Source of the DNA: Setophaga petechia
Taxonomy: Eukaryota > Chordata > Aves > Passeriformes > Parulidae
Assembly (NCBI GenBank): GCA_024362935.1
Contig: JANCRA010000116.1
Span: forward strand, 494,501 to 558,500
DNA: 64,000 nt
Reading direction: 5' to 3'
Shown: positions 60,386 through 64,000 of the stretch, in pieces
Layout: every line of letters starts with the position of its first letter
Numbering within the stretch: position 1 is the stretch's first letter
The notes under the pieces: model-generated
Told to the model about the DNA's origin: nothing
Databases searched by the model: none
Seen by the model: the letters and a program-made list of their open reading frames with translations, nothing else
Position numbers and translations under genes: made by a program

Positions 60386-60812
60386 TGTGGGAAATGGATT
60401 TGTAGAGAACCTGACAGAGGGCTCACATCTGTATGCAAACATTGAGATAAAAAATACTGACTTAGAAATGCCATGGAATAAGAGAGAAATTGTTGAGAGA
60501 GAAATAAGGTTTCAAAAGATAACCTTGCAAAAAAGACTAGATACTTTAGGGAAACAGAACTGTAAAAGATATATTGTAAAACCCACAAGGGGTAATTTTA
60601 GATAATTACCTTTAAAACATTTACAACATAGTGGAGCTAAAGCTGATAAGCCAAGAAACACTTCTAGTGTATTATAATTAAGAAATAGCTTCTAATTGTA
60701 ATAACATAACTTACAACATCTGTATTATCTCACCCTTCACACAAGACTGAAAATAAAATAAAATAAGTTTTTAAAACCCCATCTCTAAACCAGACTAAAA
60801 CATAACCCAACA
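60386..60812 (+). mobile_element. Solo LTR, 427 bp, inserted in a CR1
   Basis: Begins TGTGGGAAAT and ends CATAACCCAACA (TG...CA), flanked by a 6-bp duplication AAAGCC at 60380-60385 and 60813-60818. Removing it and one AAAGCC restores CR1 (TTTCAAAGCCCTGTGGATG). AT-rich, with an AATAAAATAAAATAAG polyadenylation region near 60750. No coding sequence. Confidence 0.93.
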
Positions 60813-60818
60813 AAAGCC

Positions 60819-60925
60819 CTGTGGATGTGGCACCTGGGGACATGGGTGGCAGTGCTGGGATGGTTGCACTGGATGACCTTGGAGGATCTTTCCAACCCAA
60901 ACCATTCCATGATCCCATAAAATGC
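60819..60925 (+). mobile_element. CR1 LINE, 3' part after the solo LTR
   Basis: CTGTGGATGTGGCACCTGGG, TGCACTGGATGACCTTGGAG, TCCAACCCAAACCATTCC: the CR1 3' end, which then continues as a tandem array. Confidence 0.9.
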
Positions 60926-61650
60926 TTGGACTCAATGACCTAGGAGGACCTTTCCAACCCAAACCATCCTGTGATTCTCATAAAATGCTTGGACTCAATG
61001 ACCTAGCAGGACCTTTCCAACCATTCCATGATTCCATAGAATGGTTGGACTGGGTGACCTTGGAGGACCTTTCCAACACAAACCATTCCATGATTCCATA
61101 AAATGCTTGGACTCAATGACCTTGGAGGACCTTTCCAACCACTCCATGATTCCATAAAATGGTTGGACTGGGTGACCTTGGAGGACCTTTCCAACTGAAA
61201 CCATTCCATGACCCCATAAAATGCTTGGACTGGATGACCTAGCAGGACCTTTCCAACCCAAACCATCCCGTGATTCTCATAAAATGCTTGGACTCAATGA
61301 CCTAGGAGGACCTTTCCAACCATTCCATGATCCCATAAAATGCTTGGACTGGATGACCTAGCAGGACCTTTCCAACCACTCCATGATTCCATAGAATGGT
61401 TGGACTGGGAGACCTTGGAGGACCTTTCCAACCCAAACCATTCCACGATTCCATAAAATGCTTGGACTCAATGACCTTGGAGGACCTTTCCAACCCAAAC
61501 CATTCCACAATCCCATAGAATGGTTGGACTCAATGACCTTGGAGGACCTTTCCAACCCAAACCATTCCACAATCCCATAGAATGGTTGGACTCAATGACC
61601 TTGGAGGACCTTTCCAACCCAAACCATTCCACAATCCCATAAAATATCCA
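60900..61650. repeat. Satellite grown from a CR1 3' tail
   Basis: About 13 units of 50-62 bp: ATAAAATGCTTGGACTCAAT, GACCTTGGAGGACCTTTCC, AACCCAAACCATTCCATGAT. Some units lack the ACCCAAACC part. The unit equals the last 60 bp of the adjacent CR1. It ends about 50 bp from a SFXN5 exon. Confidence 0.92.
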
Positions 61651-61700
61651 CGCCTGTCACCCTCTGAGGCCCTTCCCTGCCTCCCCCTGGGCAGACTCAC

Positions 61701-61786
61701 TTCTCCAGCACGGACATGATGATGGGAGGTAGAACCAGTATAGGCATGGGCAGGACCACTCTGGTCAGGGCTGTTTCCAGCAGGGC
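61701..61786 (-). CDS. SFXN5: SFXN5 (sideroflexin 5), third-from-last coding exon
   Basis: 86 bp beginning in phase 0 after acceptor TTGCTCCACAG (- strand, AG at 61787-61788) and ending with the first two bases of a Lys codon before donor GTGAGT. The 28 complete codons give [19 protein letters not shown] then PPIIMSVLE. The hydrophobic run [15 protein letters not shown] is a membrane segment, and the [10 protein letters not shown] motif is the hallmark of the sideroflexin family. The split AA|G codon joins exactly to the first base of 44801-44918, supporting both exon calls. Earlier exons would lie above base 64000; none was recognised between 61787 and 64000. Confidence 0.95.
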
Positions 61787-62194
61787 CTGTGGAGCAAACA
61801 CAAACAAACAAACACATGCAGACATCCCAAACCAAGCCAGCATGGACCTGCCAGGCTCAGGATGGCTCTGCTGATGGCACTGAGCTGTCCCCCCAGAGTC
61901 TGCAGCAGCTGACAAACCTCAAAGCAGTTGAGAATTGGAAAATCATGCCTGGATAACAATTCTCCAAGCTTAGTTTAAAAGTAGGCTCAGGTGCCATGTA
62001 TGGAGGGTCAAATTGCCAAGCCACAGCGACTTGGATAGTTTTGGATGCAGAAAACATCTGGGTTTATCATCAATTATCCCATCTGAGTAGAGCTAGAGCT
62101 TGGCCAGAGCCTAATTGTGGATGTCACCTGTGTCAATGATGGGAATGAGAGCAATGTCACCTGTGTCACTGATGGGAATGGGATGGGAATCACT

Positions 62195-63035
62195 GATGGG
62201 AAACGTTGAGGGGGAAACATTGCATGGGAGATGTTGTGGAGGAAATGTTGGAGGGGAAATGTTTAGGGAAATGTTGTGGAGGAAATGCTGTAGGGGAAAT
62301 GTTGTAGGGAAACGTTGTGGGGGGAATGTTGAAGGGAAATGTTGTAGGGGGAATGTTGTGGGGAAATGTTGTAGGGAGGTGTTGTGGAGGAAATGTTGTA
62401 GGTGAAATGTTGTAGGTGAAATGTTGTAGGGGGAATGCTGTTGAGAAATTTTGGAGAGGAAATTTGTAGGGGGAATGTAGTAGGGAAATGTTGTAGGGGG
62501 AATATTGTTGAGAAATTTTGAAGGGGAAATTTTTAGGGGGAATGTTGTAGAGAAATGTTGGAGGGGAAATGTTGTGGGGAAATGTTGTAGGGAGGTGTTG
62601 TGGAGGAACTGTTGTAGGGGAAATGTAGGGAAATGTTGGAGGGGAAATGTAGGGAAATTTTGGAGGGGAAATGTTGTATGGGGAATGTTGTGGGAAAATG
62701 TTGTAGGGAAATGTTGGAGGGGAAATATTGGAGGAAAATGTTGTAGGGGAAATGTTGTAGGGGAAATGTTGTAGGGAAATGTAGGGAAATGTTGGAGGGG
62801 AGATGTTGTAGGTGAGATGTTGGAGAGAAATGTTGTAGGGAGATGTGGAGGAAATATTGTAGGTGAAATGTTGGAGGGGAAATGTTGGAGGGAAATTTTG
62901 GAGGGGAAATGTTAGGGGGAAATGTTGTAGGGAAATGTTGTAGGGAGATGTTGTGGAGGAAATGTTGTGGGAGAGAGGTTGTGGGGAAAATGTTGCAGGG
63001 AAATGTAGGGAGATGTTGTAGGGAAATATCCCACC
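62195..63035. repeat. 15-bp minisatellite GAAATGTTGTAGGGG
   Basis: About 55 units, with GGAGGGGAAATGTTG and GTGGAGGAAATGTTG variants. C is almost absent from the + strand. Confidence 0.95.
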
Positions 63036-63284
63036 ATGGACTGAGCAGCATTTTCAGCCCTTCCTGCCTGAGCTGAGCTTTGATCTCACTCTGTGCTGGG
63101 GATGCAGCTCCTCACTGCTGCCCCAGGAATTGTTTCCCATCACTGCTGCTTCATTCCCTGCAGGGATTTGGGACACACAGGGCTCTCCTCTCCCAGGAAA
63201 ACCCCAACCATAGAACTACATTGTGTCTCCACGATTCTTCCTTCCTCACCAAAGGGAGCAACCAAAGCAGGGTTTGGATTTATT

Positions 63285-63610
63285 GAGGCCCAGAGATGTC
63301 CCAGGGCCTGCAGGGGCTCCAGGAGAGCTGCAGAGGGACTGGGGACAAGGGACAGAGGGACAGCACCCAGGGAATGGCTCCCACTGGGAAAGGGCAGATT
63401 GGGCTGGGATCTGGGCAAGGAATTCCTGGCTGGGCTGGAATTCCCAGATTTGCTGTGGCTGCCCCTGGATCCCTGGCAGTGCCCAAGGCCAGGTTGGACA
63501 TTGGGGCTTGGATCCACCTGGGACAATGGGAGGTGTCCCTGCCCAGGGATGGGATGGCACTGGATGGGATTTAGGATCCCTTCCACCCGAACCATCCCCT
63601 GATTTTATGT
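63285..63610 (+). mobile_element. CR1 LINE 3' fragment
   Basis: Sense CR1: GAGAGCTGCAGAGGGACTGG, GGGCTGGGATCTGGGCAAGG, GCAGTGCCCAAGGCCAGGTT, then CCCTTCCACCCGAACCATCC. Nearly identical to 41830-42120. Confidence 0.9.
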
Positions 63611-64000
63611 CACAGGGACATGTGGGTCACAACAAACCCTCACACAGAGACAGCTCTGTCACAATGAGGATCTGCCACGTTTCACATGACAAAAACCAGG
63701 ATTAACCTATCCAGCAAGAAGAGCTGGGATTGGATGGCAGCTGAGCAGAAGTTCCCAGAACTCCCAAATTTTACATTTGAGCTCCACCTACATCACTCTC
63801 ACAGCGCCTCCACTTTTAATCTTCATTTTCCCTTTCAGCCATCAGGACAGAGAGAGGAGAGTGGGTCCTGGAGCCAGTTAATGGAAGTGAGGAAAACTGG
63901 CTCCAAGAAGTGTCTCTGAGCCCTTCAGCAGATTGTTTTAATCCCCCTGTTAACCAACAATATGGAGAGCTATTCGAGATCTCCCCGTTCCTGCCGAGGA

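Larger units (their letters stand above)
44919..61700 (-). other. SFXN5: SFXN5 intron between the two membrane-helix exons
   Basis: 16.8-kb phase-2 intron, donor GTGAGT at 61700 downwards and acceptor TTGCAG at 44919. Filled by LTR-derived DNA, segmental duplications and minisatellites. Stretches 46400-46750, 48245-48500, 48800-49425, 50600-51360, 55115-56575, 58555-59855 and 59900-60170 are single-copy with nothing recognised beyond notes elsewhere. Confidence 0.88.
61787..64000 (-). other. SFXN5: SFXN5 intron, partial
   Basis: Intron upstream (gene-wise) of the 61701-61786 exon. Holds a 15-bp minisatellite and a CR1. Bases 61790-62190 and 63610-64000 are single-copy with no recognised content. 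Confidence 0.8.

Noticed and set aside
61787..64000. Search for the next upstream SFXN5 exon
   Set aside because: No sideroflexin-like codons with flanking splice signals were seen.

Overview
The window looks like a GC-rich, repeat-dense piece of a bird genome, probably a songbird. The evidence is protein-coding exons with vertebrate splice signals, many truncated CR1 LINE 3' ends of avian type, two intact solo LTRs with 6-bp target duplications, and an extreme load of GC-rich minisatellites. The density of tandem repeats suggests a microchromosome; that is inference. No prokaryotic gene, CRISPR array, rRNA or tRNA was recognised.

Two genes are present and they converge. EMX1 (empty spiracles homeobox 1) runs on the + strand: bases 1-8168 are its last intron, 8169-8336 is the final coding exon (end of the homeodomain plus C-terminal tail), followed by a GC-rich 3' UTR and an AATAAA at 8877-8882. 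SFXN5 (sideroflexin 5) runs on the - strand: its last three coding exons are at 61701-61786, 44801-44918 and 19813-19890, joined by introns of 16.8 and 24.9 kb with matching phases. The rest of SFXN5 lies beyond base 64000. The 11 kb between the two 3' ends is mostly minisatellite. The order EMX1 then SFXN5, tail to tail, matches the human 2p13 arrangement as I recall it.

Layout: 1-7.9 kb, EMX1 intron with successive minisatellites; 7.9-8.2 kb, a tandem array made of the EMX1 exon's own splice acceptor; 8.2-8.9 kb, exon and UTR; 8.9-19.5 kb, intergenic minisatellites, an AT-rich block, a 105-bp inverted repeat around an 11-bp minisatellite, and purine tracts; 19.6-44.8 kb, SFXN5 intron with about a dozen arrays, CR1 fragments and islands of single-copy sequence that may be conserved regulatory elements; 44.8-45.5 kb, an SFXN5 exon and a second array built from its own branch point and splice acceptor; 45.5-61.7 kb, LTR-derived repeats, segmental tandem duplications, two solo LTRs and CR1s; 61.7-64 kb, an SFXN5 exon, a 15-bp minisatellite and a CR1.

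The most unusual observation is that, independently in both genes, the intron immediately before an exon is filled with tandem copies of that exon's 3' splice site including the first bases of the exon. This makes about ten decoy acceptors in each case. In each gene at least one decoy would add an open in-frame peptide (17 residues inside the EMX1 recognition helix; 20 residues in a SFXN5 inter-helix loop). I found no earlier description of such splice-acceptor minisatellites in what I know, but could not search.
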